DNA of 56,380 bases from Streptomyces sp. SM10 (GCF_002910915.1 NZ_NEUF01000079.1:1-56380); one strand, 5' to 3'. Shown: positions 1 through 8,017, numbered from the stretch's first letter. Translations and numbers: made by a program. The notes: generated by a model from the sequence alone, not told the origin.

Positions 1-1
1 C

Positions 2-634
2 GCCCTGCCCGCGCTGACCCCCGCGAGCGACCTCGCTCCACGCCGGCCGGGCGCCGCGCTCCGGGAACAGCTCGGCGAGTCCGGGGCTGGTGCGCTCGTA
101 CGGGCGGCGACCGGCGTGCTGCGCCGGCACAGGGACGCCGACCCGCGTCGCGGCGCCCTCGCGGGGGAGCGGAGTGTCGGGGCCGAACTCAAGCGCCTGA
201 CCCGCCACGGCTGGCGGGTCCTGCACTCCGTCCCGCTTCCGGACGGTACGGAGATCGGACACCTGCTCATCGGGCCCGGAGGGGTCTTCGCGGTGAGCAC
301 CGAGCACCGTCCCGGGGCATCGGTACGGATCGGGGACGGCGCGCAGCGCATCGACGACGGCGCCCCGCAGCCGTACGAGCTCGATGGCCGGGCCGGTGCC
401 CGGCGGGCCCGGGAGGCGCTGGAGGCGTACTGCGCCTTCGACGTGCCCGTCCAGACCGTGCTGGTGTTCACCGGCGTCACCGCACTGGAGGTGGCCGGCA
501 CCCCCGCCGGCGTCCGCGTGTACCGCGAGCGCGGGCTGTCCGCGCTCGCACCCCTGACGGGCGTGCTGACCGCCACCCAGGTGGAGCGGGTCTACGACGT
601 CGCGCGGAACGCGGAGGCCTGGCTGGAGGCGTGA
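2..634 (+). CDS. NERD-domain (nuclease-related) protein, 5' end outside window
   Basis: The frame is open from the left edge, and the residues before the first in-frame GTG at 116 (for example ALREQLGESGAGALVRAATG) look coding, so the gene probably begins upstream. Residues such as GAELKRLTRHGWRVLHSVPLPDG followed by IGHLLIGPGGVFAVSTEH (read in two pieces) fit the NERD fold: a conserved Glu, then the hydrophobic strand with GPGGVF where nuclease-like folds place metal ligands. The protein has no membrane segment. NERD proteins are usually of unknown function with a predicted nuclease-like core. There is no close operon partner: the next gene starts 77 bp downstream on the same strand. Alternative: the gene could really start at GTG 116 with 172 residues. 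Confidence 0.6.
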   Translation, partial: ALPALTPASDLAPRRPGAALREQLGESGAGALVRAATGVLRRHRDADPRRGALAGERSVGAELKRLTRHGWRVLHSVPLPDGTEIGHLLIGPGGVFAVSTEHRPGASVRIGDGAQRIDDGAPQPYELDGRAGARRAREALEAYCAFDVPVQTVLVFTGVTALEVAGTPAGVRVYRERGLSALAPLTGVLTATQVERVYDVARNAEAWLEA

Positions 635-711
635 TCCTGGGCCCGGCCGGTAGATTCCCCCGTACCGGGGCGGTGACGTCGCCGTGCCGCGCCGCCGAAG
701 GGGAAGCCGCC

Positions 712-1671
712 ATGACACTCCGCTGTGCCGTGCTCGACGACTACCAGTCCGTGGCGGCCACCGCCGCGGACTGGTCTCCCGTCGCCGACGACGTCGACGT
801 GGTCGGATTCACCGAGCACTGCGCCACCGAGGACGAACTGGCGGAGCAGCTCGCCGAGTTCGACATCGTCGTGACGCTCCGGGAGCGTGTGCCGTTCCCC
901 GCGACCCTGATCGAGAGGCTGCCCCGGCTCCGGCTGATCGTCGCCTCGGGCATGCGCAACACGTCCATCGACTACGCCGCCGCCGAGCGGCACGAAATCA
1001 CGGTCTGCGGCACCGCCAGCACGGCCACCCCGCCCGTCGAGCTCACCTGGGCGCTGTTGCTCGGACTGGCGCGGGGAATCGTGACCGAGGCCAACTCCCT
1101 CCGCGCTGGAGGCCCCTGGCAGTCCACCGTCGGAGCCGACCTGCACGGGCGCAGGCTCGGGATCATCGGACTGGGGAAGATCGGCAGCAGGGTCGCCGCG
1201 GTCGGCCGCGCCTTCGGGATGGACGTGGTCGCCTGGAGCGAGCACCTGACCGAGGAGCGGGCGCAGGAGGCCGGGGCCGGATTCGTCGCGTCCAGGGAAG
1301 AGCTGCTGGAGACCAGCGACTTCGTCTCCGTGCACCTGGTCCTGAGCGACCGCACGCGGGGCCTGCTGGGTGCGAAGGAGCTCGGGCTGATGAGGCCCGG
1401 CAGCTATCTGGTCAACACCTCGCGGGCGGCGATCATCGACCAGGACGCGCTGCTCGACGTCCTGCACAGGGGGGCCATCGCGGGCGCCGGCATCGACGTG
1501 TTCGACGTCGAGCCGCTCCCCGCGGACCACCCGATGCGCAGCGCGCCGCGCCTCCTGGCCACACCGCACCTGGGCTACGTGTCGCAGGCCAACTACGCGG
1601 CCTACTACGGGGACGCGGTCGAGGACATCCGGGCCTTCCTGGACGGGAAGCCCGTACGCAGGCTCGGCTGA
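712..1671 (+). CDS. D-2-hydroxyacid dehydrogenase family protein
   Basis: A 319-residue NAD(P)-dependent dehydrogenase of the D-isomer-specific 2-hydroxyacid (SerA/GhrA/FDH) family; such enzymes interconvert 2-ketoacids and D-2-hydroxyacids in the cytoplasm. The Rossmann dinucleotide motif GLGKIG lies near residue 151. The catalytic triad of the family is present: Arg in NTSRAAIID (about 236), Glu in DVFDVEP (about 266) and His in ATPHLGY (about 285). The ATG at 712 is chosen because GGGGA lies 7-8 nt upstream; an in-frame start at 631 would add residues with no family counterpart. The real substrate cannot be read from sequence. It stands alone, 113 bp before the SUMF1-like gene. Confidence 0.9.
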   Translation: MTLRCAVLDDYQSVAATAADWSPVADDVDVVGFTEHCATEDELAEQLAEFDIVVTLRERVPFPATLIERLPRLRLIVASGMRNTSIDYAAAERHEITVCGTASTATPPVELTWALLLGLARGIVTEANSLRAGGPWQSTVGADLHGRRLGIIGLGKIGSRVAAVGRAFGMDVVAWSEHLTEERAQEAGAGFVASREELLETSDFVSVHLVLSDRTRGLLGAKELGLMRPGSYLVNTSRAAIIDQDALLDVLHRGAIAGAGIDVFDVEPLPADHPMRSAPRLLATPHLGYVSQANYAAYYGDAVEDIRAFLDGKPVRRLG

Positions 1672-1784
1672 CAGGTTGGCCGCCCCGGGCCCCGCGTGCC
1701 CCCGGGTTTCCCGGCGGTAGACCACGGATCGGAAGTAGCCTGACCGAAGGGGCACTTGGGCCCTGTGGACAGGGAGGGCGCCCG

Positions 1785-2462
1785 ATGAGCCTGCTCGACG
1801 ACGAGACGGCGGCAGGCATGGTCCCCGTACCGCCCGGCACGGTCGGTCTCCGCGACGACCGACGCGGTGCGGAGTGGGAGGAGACCGTCGACCCCTTCCT
1901 GCTCGCCCGCCTCCCCGTCACCCTCGGCCAGTACTGGGCCCTCACGGACACGGCCCCCGATCCCGCCGTCTCCCACGCCCTGCCCCTGACGAACGTCAGC
2001 TGGCTCGACGCCGTCGACGTGTGCAACCGCTTCTCGGCCCGCGTCGGACTGGCTCCGGTCTACTCCCACGACGCGCGGAGCGCCGAGGTGACCCGCGACC
2101 CCGCCGCCGACGGCTACCGGCTGCCCACGGAGGCGGAGTGGCAGTACGCGTGCAAGGCGGGCACCACCGGCTACCGCTACGGCGAACTCGACGACATCGC
2201 CTGGTACGAGGGCAATGCGGGCGGCCGGATCCACGACGTCGGCGGCAGGACCCCGAACCCCTGGGGGCTGTACGACATGCTGGGCAACGTCTGGGAGTGG
2301 TGCTGGGACCTCTACGACGAGGAGGTCTACGGCGCCTACCGCACCTTCCGCGGCGGTGGCTGGGCCGAGACGGAGCGCGGCTGCGGCGCCACGGTCCGGC
2401 GCCGCAGCCACCCCACGTTCGCGATCGACGACCTCGGCCTCCGGATGGCCCGGAACCGCTGA
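1785..2462 (+). CDS. SUMF1/EgtB/PvdO-type (FGE-sulfatase fold) protein, not a canonical formylglycine-generating enzyme
   Basis: 225 residues with the FGE-sulfatase fold signatures: MVPVPPG at the N-terminus, YRLPTEAEWQYACKAG in the middle, NPWGLYDMLGNVWEW, then FRGGGW and a final LGLRMAR. True FGE oxidises a Cys of sulfatases using two Cys residues spaced W+2 and W+7 after the RGG(S)W motif. Here W+2 is Glu and only W+7 is Cys (GCGATVRR), so the copper-binding Cys pair is incomplete and FGE activity is unlikely. No sulfatase gene is visible nearby. The ATG at 1785 follows GGGAGGG 6 nt upstream. The stop is directly followed by the tRNA-like elements. Its function is unassigned; related folds take part in ergothioneine-type C-S chemistry or act as non-catalytic domains. 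Confidence 0.75.
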   Translation: MSLLDDETAAGMVPVPPGTVGLRDDRRGAEWEETVDPFLLARLPVTLGQYWALTDTAPDPAVSHALPLTNVSWLDAVDVCNRFSARVGLAPVYSHDARSAEVTRDPAADGYRLPTEAEWQYACKAGTTGYRYGELDDIAWYEGNAGGRIHDVGGRTPNPWGLYDMLGNVWEWCWDLYDEEVYGAYRTFRGGGWAETERGCGATVRRRSHPTFAIDDLGLRMARNR

Positions 2463-2482
2463 GGCGTGGGCGTCGAGAAAGA

Positions 2483-2559
2483 CGCGGTAATGGTGGAGGT
2501 TCGAGTCCTCCCCCCGGCACCACCTACCGGGGTGGCCCAACATGGCAGAGGCAGCCGCG
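2483..2559 (+). other. tRNA-like element 1, 3' half before 5' half (permuted or degenerate)
   Basis: Read in order: CGCGGT (2483-2488), a perfect T arm GGAGG-TTCGAGT-CCTCC (2495-2511), an acceptor 3' strand CCCCGGC (2512-2518), ACCACCT (2519-2525), then ACCGGGG (2526-2532), TG, and a D arm with stem GCC/GGC (2535-2552), then GCCGCG (2554-2559). The two acceptor strands pair at 6 of 7 positions and GCCGCG pairs with CGCGGT (5 Watson-Crick plus one G-U). All four tRNA helices therefore exist, but in circularly permuted order. The encoded CCA (2520-2522) favours derivation from a real tRNA gene. No contiguous normal cloverleaf can be drawn here. It may be the junction left from a decayed tandem tRNA array. 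Confidence 0.5.
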
Positions 2560-2629
2560 ATCACACTCAGACTCTCGCTCCAGCTTCAGCATCGCCACCG
2601 ACTGCCAGATCGACCGAGTACGGACGAAC

Positions 2630-2702
2630 ACCTTTGAATGCTGGCTCGAATCCGGCCTGCGCCTCTTCACGGCGCGGTAGTTCAATGGAAGAACGCGATG
2701 GT
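2630..2702 (+). other. tRNA-like element 2, same permuted layout
   Basis: T arm GCTGG-CTCGAAT-CCGGC (2640-2656), acceptor 3' strand CTGCGCC (2657-2663), a 7-nt linker TCTTCAC (2664-2670), acceptor 5' strand GGCGCGG (2671-2677), TA, then a D arm GTTC-AATGGAA-GAAC (2680-2694). The acceptor strands pair at all 7 positions (one G-U). The linker is again exactly 7 nt as in element 1. A weaker anticodon-type stem, 2696-2702 with 2630-2636, has one T-T mismatch. No CCA follows the acceptor. It might be a degraded tRNA pair rather than a functional permuted gene. Confidence 0.45.
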
Positions 2703-2761
2703 ATGACGACTGATCCGCACTCTTGAACGGCGCTGGCACGCGCAATTGGGTGGCAACCCCA

Positions 2762-2795
2762 GGGGCCCGGGAGCTGGATACGACTCCCGGGCCCC
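2762..2795 (+). terminator. 12-bp perfect hairpin after the tRNA-like elements
   Basis: GGGGCCCGGGAG (2762-2773) pairs perfectly with CTCCCGGGCCCC (2784-2795) around a 10-nt loop. There is no T run, which is common for Streptomyces terminators. Just upstream, TTGGG-TGGCAAC-CCCAG (2746-2762) resembles a damaged T arm. The stretch 2796-2941 holds nothing I can recognise. Confidence 0.65.
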
Positions 2796-2941
2796 GCCAC
2801 GTCTGCCGCACCCCACCCCGGCAGACGTCAGACGGCCTTACACGGCCGACACGGCCGAGGAGGAGAACAGCACACGGTCGGTGCCGAAGGCCTCGGAGGC
2901 CGGTCCTGCCAGGGGCCAGCGGGTTGACGGCGAAACAGGAC

Positions 2942-3345
2942 ATGACCCAGTCCCCGAATTGGCGTCCCGATGAGCGCCCGCCACTGAACGGCGAGCCGAA
3001 GCCACCCGTCGACCAGGCCGTGGCCTCCGTGGCCACCACGGCGGAGATGCTGGCCCACCCCGACGTGGACGAATGCATGCTGGCCCCCTCGGAGCGGCAC
3101 CGCCTGTCCCCGATACGGGGCCCGGCCCGCCGCGACGATGTGGTGGCGGCCCGCCTCCTGCTGCGCCTGTGCGCGGTACGGGCCACGGGCCATTCCCGTT
3201 CGCGATCGTGCTCGCCCAGTACTGCCCCGACTGTGGGAAGCACGGTCACGGCCGTCTCTCGCTACTCGGCCGGTCGGCCGGCCCCGGGCCCGTGGGCATC
3301 GACGCGGAACCCTTCACCCGCCGCGTCGGCCTCCGGCGCGGCTGA
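2942..3345 (+). pseudogene. Decayed 4'-phosphopantetheinyl transferase gene
   Basis: From ATG 2942 the frame reads a PPTase-like N-terminal part: EMLAHPDVDECMLAPSERHR, then a stretch ending DDVVAARLLLRLCAVRATG. Near 3190-3200 the coding signal jumps by one frame and continues as VLAQYCPDCGKHGHGRL, then GPGPVGIDAEP, before a stop at 3345. CPxCGxxHGRP and the VGxDxE signature are typical of Sfp-type PPTases, which load acyl and peptidyl carrier proteins. The segment between HGR and the GPGPVGID motif is about 20 residues shorter than in intact family members, and the C-terminal half with the second catalytic Glu/Lys helix is gone. So it carries a frameshift, an internal deletion and a truncation. 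The assignment is from memory of motifs only. Confidence 0.5.
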
Positions 3346-3408
3346 AGTGGATCCTGCCCGAGGTCGACCTACAGGCAGCCGCCCCCCGGACCCGGGAACC
3401 GGGCGGGG

Positions 3409-4488
3409 TCACCGGTCAGGAAATTCCTGCTCCGCGTCCTTGAAGCCCATGCGGGAGAACTGCTCGGCTCCATTCGTGAGCTGTACCTGGCGGTTCAAGT
3501 CGAGGCCCCCGCTCTTCGCCGCTGTGCCGACCATGTCGGTGATCTGCGTCCCAAGGCTGGAGAGCAGGTTCTCCGCCTCTGCGGTGCGCAGTGTCCCTCG
3601 CCAGGAGGCCGTGAGGTGTCCAGCGGGGTCACGCTCGTCGGACGGGGGCGCGGATCCGTCTTCTGTCAGCCGGTCGAAGACCTCGGTGCGCCAGTCCTCC
3701 CAGCTGATCTTCCCCAGGTTCCGCAGGCTCTTCCAGCCTTCGCCCCGGTCCCTGTGCACATGTTCGGCGAGGGCGTCGAACACGCCCAGGACGTATCCGG
3801 CGGACTTGGTCTCGGTAGCGAAGCGGCTGCCGTCGGCGTCAGGTGGTACCGAAGTGAGCTTTCCAGCGGCTTGTCGGGATACCGCCTCGCGGAGTTGCGC
3901 ATAGGCGGCCGGGGTCTCCGAGAGGCGCCGCATCAGGCGCACGAGGTAGTCCGACGCCACGGACATGTGGACGCCCTCATCGTCCTTCCAGGGCGGCTCG
4001 GAATTCCTTCCGGCTCGGATGTACTCGATGTTTGCCGGCCTGAGGCTTTCGTAGACGTCCGGCATGTAGTCCGCCAGCGTCTTCGAGAACGGGACGGCGA
4101 AGTCTGAGCTGATCTTTCTCTCGTCCTCCGGCCCCTGGGTGTCCTCCAACGCGACCAGGATGTTCTTCATCGCCTGTGCCTGAACGACGGAGTGTTCGCC
4201 GGTCCTGTCTCCTGTGGTGGCCCGGTGGATCGCGTTCGCGAGGGTGGCGCAGTCACCGATGTCCTGTGGTTCCGCCGCCAACGTCGAGCGTAGGCGCTCG
4301 TCCTGGCTCATCTCCTCGCAGAAACCGGGTCCGTCGTCGGTGTGCAGATAGAGCCAGCCGCCACCGCTCCCTGCCAGCAGGACACACAGGGCGCCGACGA
4401 CTACAAGGCGCCGCCCTGTCACGCGAGACTTCGACGTGGCTTCAGGGGCATCCGGAGTGGCCGAATCGGATGGCGCAGGCGTGCTCAC
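3409..4488 (-). CDS. Membrane-anchored extracellular protein, third gene of the WXG/DUF6571-type operon
   Basis: 359 residues starting at GTG 4488, chosen because it lies 2 nt after the stop of the upstream gene, a layout that suggests coupled translation. An N-terminal basic stretch (SRVTGRR) is followed by one membrane segment (about residues 25-48, VVVGALCVLLAGSGGGWLYL), so the rest is probably outside the cell. The remainder is mostly helical and charged with two Cys near the start (GFCEEM and GDCATL), and has no catalytic motif I recognise. Position suggests a partner of the WXG-like proteins, perhaps an anchor or assembly factor. GC content is visibly lower than in the flanking housekeeping genes. 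No terminator is seen downstream. Confidence 0.65.
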   Translation of the reverse strand: MSTPAPSDSATPDAPEATSKSRVTGRRLVVVGALCVLLAGSGGGWLYLHTDDGPGFCEEMSQDERLRSTLAAEPQDIGDCATLANAIHRATTGDRTGEHSVVQAQAMKNILVALEDTQGPEDERKISSDFAVPFSKTLADYMPDVYESLRPANIEYIRAGRNSEPPWKDDEGVHMSVASDYLVRLMRRLSETPAAYAQLREAVSRQAAGKLTSVPPDADGSRFATETKSAGYVLGVFDALAEHVHRDRGEGWKSLRNLGKISWEDWRTEVFDRLTEDGSAPPSDERDPAGHLTASWRGTLRTAEAENLLSSLGTQITDMVGTAAKSGGLDLNRQVQLTNGAEQFSRMGFKDAEQEFPDR

Positions 4489-4490
4489 TG

Positions 4491-6701
4491 TCAGCTGTTC
4501 CCGTCTGTCAGGTACTTGGACGTTGTCCCGACACCTCGGTCGTGGCCCTGGAGCATGTATGTGGCGTATGCCTGCTGGGCGTCGTTGTCGACGCCCGGAC
4601 GGTCCTGTGCCCATCCTTCGACCATGTATGCGATCTTCTCGTTCGTCGCCAAATACCGGTCCGAGATGGCCGCGTTGGCAACGGCGTCGGCGTCACCTTT
4701 CATGGAATTGCCCAGTTCCCAGGTGATGGTGTCCACACCGCGCTGGAGCAGGTCGCCGTAGGCGATGGAGACGGCCGCGCCGCCTGCCGTGAAGTACAGC
4801 GGGGTCACCGCCCCGCCGACCAGGTGATAGGCGGCCTTCATCTTCCAGTCGGCATCCGCGTACTTGTCCATGCGCTCGTCGTTGAGTACGTCTTCCTTGA
4901 TGGCGCTGTAGGCGCCCATGGCGGTGCCCATGTTCTCCATCTTCGCGTTGACGGCTTCAGGGGTGGTGCCTTCCGGCAACGATCCGAGCACGTTGCCGAT
5001 ATGGCGCAGTTCGGCCTTTTCCAGAGTGCCGAACGCCTCAGGGTCCTCGGAGAGCCCTCTGAGGACCTGGCTGAGGTCGTCGGCATGGACGGCCAGGTGG
5101 GTGGAACCGTCCTGCTCGAAGTAACCGTCGCCGTTTGCGGCTCGCATGTATGCGGTGTCCACCCCGGTCAGGATCTGGTGGGTGTCCGAGCCGTACTCGC
5201 CCAGTGCGTTGGCCAGCGGCCGGCGGAGGTTCGCCGGGATCTCGGCCTCCGTCCCCGACGTCGGTGCCAGATCGGTGACGGCCGTATGCAGGATGCGGGC
5301 CTGCGCCTCGGTGTGTTTCACGTCGGGCCAGGGGTCCTCGCCGTCCTGCAGCGGGATGTGGCCGGTGGTAGCAGCCTCCAGTGCGGCGCCGAGCCCGGCG
5401 TGCCCGAACGGGTCGTCGGTCTGGACCAACGGGTACAAGGAGAGGGTGACCTTCGGCCACTCGCGGGCGTTCTCGCCCTGGCCCATGAGGTAGTCCAACC
5501 GGCCGTTGCCCTTGGCCGGGTCAGGGCCCGGGTCGAGGTAGGCGGTCGCGGTGTCAGGATCGCGGCTCATGATACCGAGGAGGTTGTCGATGGCGTCCGC
5601 CCGGACGCCGTTGTGGCCGACCCCGAGCTGGACGAAGAGCTCCTTGTCCTTGCCCTCGGCGGCGATGAGTTCGTCGCCCAGCTCGTACATGAATTCCGGG
5701 TCGAACTTCTCATCGGCCATGTTCATCACGGCCACGAAGCCCGAGTAGCCCCGGATCGGGTTCTCCGCTTCGCCGTAGTTCCCGGTGCCGTTCACTCTGA
5801 GGTCCTCGGTGAAGTCCTCGTAGAAGGCGCGCTCCTTGGCGCCCTGGGGGTCCTTCGTGGCGCTGGCGATGGAGTTGCCGAGCTCACGCTGGATCCCGAG
5901 CAGCTGCGCGCGGCTCTTCTTGTCCCCGTCCGCCATCTCGAACAGCCTGTTGCCGAGCTTGATCGTGCCGTCTGCCCCGAGCCTGGCGAGCAGGGGCTGA
6001 CTGAAGTCCTTGTTGCCACTGTTGGCATGAATCACGCGTTCGAACTGATCAAGTTCGGTGGGAGAGACCTTTTCGCCCGCGTTGAGCTTCATCGCGGTGT
6101 CGGCGACGGCCTCTGCTTCGTAGACCTCGATGTCGCCGCTGGGCGTGTGGTTGAAGCCGCCCTGGGTGCCGTCCTGGTCGTTGCTGTCCCTGGTGGCTGC
6201 CTTCAGGGCAAGGGCGAAACCGGCGTCGGCGTCACCGACCGCCTGCACGGCTCTGGATATCCGATCGGTCCAGGACTGTTCGGTGGAGTGCAGATCAGGG
6301 TCGTGACGGGCGGAGAACCGCTGGTCCTCCGTCAACTTGCTGAAATCCAGGTGGCACTGACCTCGATCGGAGACGGTCATTCCGGCGGCCACGGCGTCGC
6401 CGGCAGCGGTCTTCACCTTGCCCCGTAGATCGACGAACTGAGCATGCGCGTCTCGGATCAACGAGGCCAGAGCCTTCGCTTCGGCCTGGGCGGCCGCGTA
6501 TTCCTTGAGCGTGATGTCGAAGCGCCGGTTGGCTGACTCGGCGCTCTGCCCGACCCAGGACGGGCCGAGGCTGATCCCGTGCACATCGCGCCTGTAGGAG
6601 CGCTCTGCCGTTGCGAACCGGCCCGCCATCGCGTCCCACTTCTCGGCTGCGGTGATGAGGGTGGAGAGGTCTGTCGTCATGACCTCGTGGTAGCTCGGCA
6701 T
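4491..6701 (-). CDS. Large WXG100-like / DUF6571-type protein, putative type VII secretion-associated
   Basis: 736 residues from ATG 6701, preceded by GGGAG at a good distance. The first 110 residues form a WXG100-like helical hairpin: LITAAEKWDAMAGRF, then a W-V-G turn in LGPSWVGQSAE near residue 48, then a second helix. The long remainder resembles the Streptomyces DUF6571 group: alternating amphipathic helices with FVAVMNMADEKFD and YLMGQGEN segments, and a hydrophobic patch near the C-terminus (YHLVGGAVTPLYFTAGGAAV). No toxin domain or nuclease motif is visible. It is the middle gene of a leftward operon, 14 bp after the small WXG gene and 2 bp before the membrane protein. Role inferred from family resemblance: an ESX-type substrate or surface protein. 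No immunity gene is evident. Confidence 0.65.
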   Translation of the reverse strand: MPSYHEVMTTDLSTLITAAEKWDAMAGRFATAERSYRRDVHGISLGPSWVGQSAESANRRFDITLKEYAAAQAEAKALASLIRDAHAQFVDLRGKVKTAAGDAVAAGMTVSDRGQCHLDFSKLTEDQRFSARHDPDLHSTEQSWTDRISRAVQAVGDADAGFALALKAATRDSNDQDGTQGGFNHTPSGDIEVYEAEAVADTAMKLNAGEKVSPTELDQFERVIHANSGNKDFSQPLLARLGADGTIKLGNRLFEMADGDKKSRAQLLGIQRELGNSIASATKDPQGAKERAFYEDFTEDLRVNGTGNYGEAENPIRGYSGFVAVMNMADEKFDPEFMYELGDELIAAEGKDKELFVQLGVGHNGVRADAIDNLLGIMSRDPDTATAYLDPGPDPAKGNGRLDYLMGQGENAREWPKVTLSLYPLVQTDDPFGHAGLGAALEAATTGHIPLQDGEDPWPDVKHTEAQARILHTAVTDLAPTSGTEAEIPANLRRPLANALGEYGSDTHQILTGVDTAYMRAANGDGYFEQDGSTHLAVHADDLSQVLRGLSEDPEAFGTLEKAELRHIGNVLGSLPEGTTPEAVNAKMENMGTAMGAYSAIKEDVLNDERMDKYADADWKMKAAYHLVGGAVTPLYFTAGGAAVSIAYGDLLQRGVDTITWELGNSMKGDADAVANAAISDRYLATNEKIAYMVEGWAQDRPGVDNDAQQAYATYMLQGHDRGVGTTSKYLTDGNS

Positions 6702-6715
6702 GGCTGAATCTCCCG

Positions 6716-7126
6716 TCAGAGTCCGTCGATATTCGACTTCAGGCCGAGGCCCGTGCCGATGCCGATGTCGTTGTTCCGGAAGATGATGCCGGTGTCGCGT
6801 AGAGAGGCGCTCTCCGATGAGAGGCGCGTGCACAGCACCCGGAGCGAGCTGTCCCAGCCTTCGCCGTCCTTGGGGCCGAAGGCTTTGACAGCCACGCTGT
6901 TGGCCTCGTCCGCCCACTTACCCGCGTCACGGGTTTCCGTGAGTATGCGCTCGTCGATCGCGTCGGCTGCGGCCTTCTTCTCGGCGGGGGTGGACGCGCA
7001 GGAGGGACTGAGGGGGCCAGCTGATGACGAGCCACCCTGGTCGGCCGGCAATTGGTTCAGTTGCATGCCGGTCGAAGTGCTCTCGCGTTGATCCGACTTG
7101 ATCTGTTCCCACTCGTCCCACGCCAT
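6716..7126 (-). CDS. Small WXG-like protein, first gene of the operon
   Basis: 136 residues; ATG 7126 follows GAGGA at 6 nt. The N-terminus MAWDEWEQIKSDQ and MQLNQLP are recurrent in a Streptomyces family that precedes WXG/DUF6571 genes. The middle is low-complexity (GGSSSAGPLSPS), and the C-terminal part (ADEANSVAVKAFGPKDGEGWD followed by a helix) looks like half of a helical hairpin with a conserved Trp. There is no signal peptide, as expected for ESX-type substrates. It stands 14 bp upstream of the large protein and probably leads the operon. Its role as a chaperone-like or co-secreted partner is inference. Confidence 0.65.
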   Translation of the reverse strand: MAWDEWEQIKSDQRESTSTGMQLNQLPADQGGSSSAGPLSPSCASTPAEKKAAADAIDERILTETRDAGKWADEANSVAVKAFGPKDGEGWDSSLRVLCTRLSSESASLRDTGIIFRNNDIGIGTGLGLKSNIDGL

Positions 7127-7377
7127 CGAAATCCTCGCCCCCGGTTCCCGGCTCTGCACCATGGTCGTCACAGGCAGTGCTCACTCGCATGTCAGTATGA
7201 ATGACGCTCCGTGCAGCAGCTTGCCGGGGCCTGGCCGTAGGCGAGCCCGCGTTCGCGGTTGTGGCGGGCACTCCGCGCCCGAGGCTCCTGGCGAGAGGGC
7301 GGGACTGAACTCGCTGGGCCCGGAGTGCACGCGTATCAGGGCGGGGCGTGCAACGGTCGCACGGAGAGGCACAACAC

Positions 7378-7583
7378 GTGGAGCTGTTGAGGGACGACGA
7401 CCCGAAGACGATCGGGGGATACCCCCTGTGCTCCTCGCTGCGCCGCGTTCGCGTCGTCTCCGCAGTTGGTCCTCGTCCAGCGAGGTGTACGTCGCGGGCG
7501 CCGCGGTGTGCGGGTCACCGCCGTGGCTCTTCTTCAGGGCACGGGTGACGGGTTCCGTCGATGCTGCAGCAACGCCTCCATGA
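7378..7583 (+). pseudogene. Broken N-terminus of a Hanks-type Ser/Thr protein kinase gene
   Basis: A GTG at 7378 preceded by GGAGAGG opens a frame with DDDPKTIGGYPL, which matches the usual start of Streptomyces receptor-like kinases (xxDPRxIGxYRLL). The expected Gly-rich loop is disrupted: the first frame degenerates into Arg-rich residues, while a second frame resumes with EVYVAGAAVCGSPPW, like the strand after the loop. No catalytic Lys, HRD or DFG can be found, and no kinase sequence continues downstream. It would be a remnant left by deletion. The identification is by motif recall and is uncertain. Confidence 0.4.
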
Positions 7584-8017
7584 CCTTCACACTCCGTGGG
7601 TCATGTCCCGTGTTGTGGTGAGGTGATCAGCTGACGGCGCGGGGGTGGGATTCCACGCGGTTGTCCCAGCCGGACCCTCGCACCGTCTACAGGCTGAGCC
7701 GGGCGCGGCATCGGGCGGCGGAGGGCGACCGGCGGGTGGCAGAGGCCGAGGAACACGGGGGCGGCCGGAGCTCCACGGAGGGACGGCCGTTGGCGGTGGC
7801 GAAGGACGTCGACGAGCCATATGTGCTGTCCTGCCGCTGGGGCCCGCCTCGAGATCGGGTCCGACGGCCGGCTGACCGGAAGTCACCGACGACGGGGACA
7901 CCGGCGGCTCCTCCGCCCGCTTCCGACAGCCAGTCGTGCCGCGAGGCCCTGTAGGTCGTGAGGGCCACGGAGGGTCGGTCTTCATGCCTGTCCCGGATTC
8001 CGACGAGCCCGGGACAG
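7584..8017. other. Stretch with no recognisable gene
   Basis: Short frames on both strands (for example 7661-7954) have no family signature and poor start context. I see no tRNA, repeat or integrase here although it adjoins the 3' side of tRNA-Arg, a frequent integration target in Streptomyces. Confidence 0.5.

Noticed and set aside
2741..2770. Third tRNA-like T arm before the hairpin
   Set aside because: TTGGG-TGGCAAC-CCCAG pairs but the loop lacks TTC and no matching acceptor or D arm exists; I keep it only as a remark.
2723..3904. Single 393-residue rightward gene
   Set aside because: It runs through the tRNA-like terminator, the PPTase relic and antisense to the membrane protein, with no consistent family; the piecewise interpretation is better.
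6295..6639. Frames overlapping the DUF6571-like gene on the same strand
   Set aside because: Shifted shadows of the WXG-like coding region, rich in Arg and without start context.
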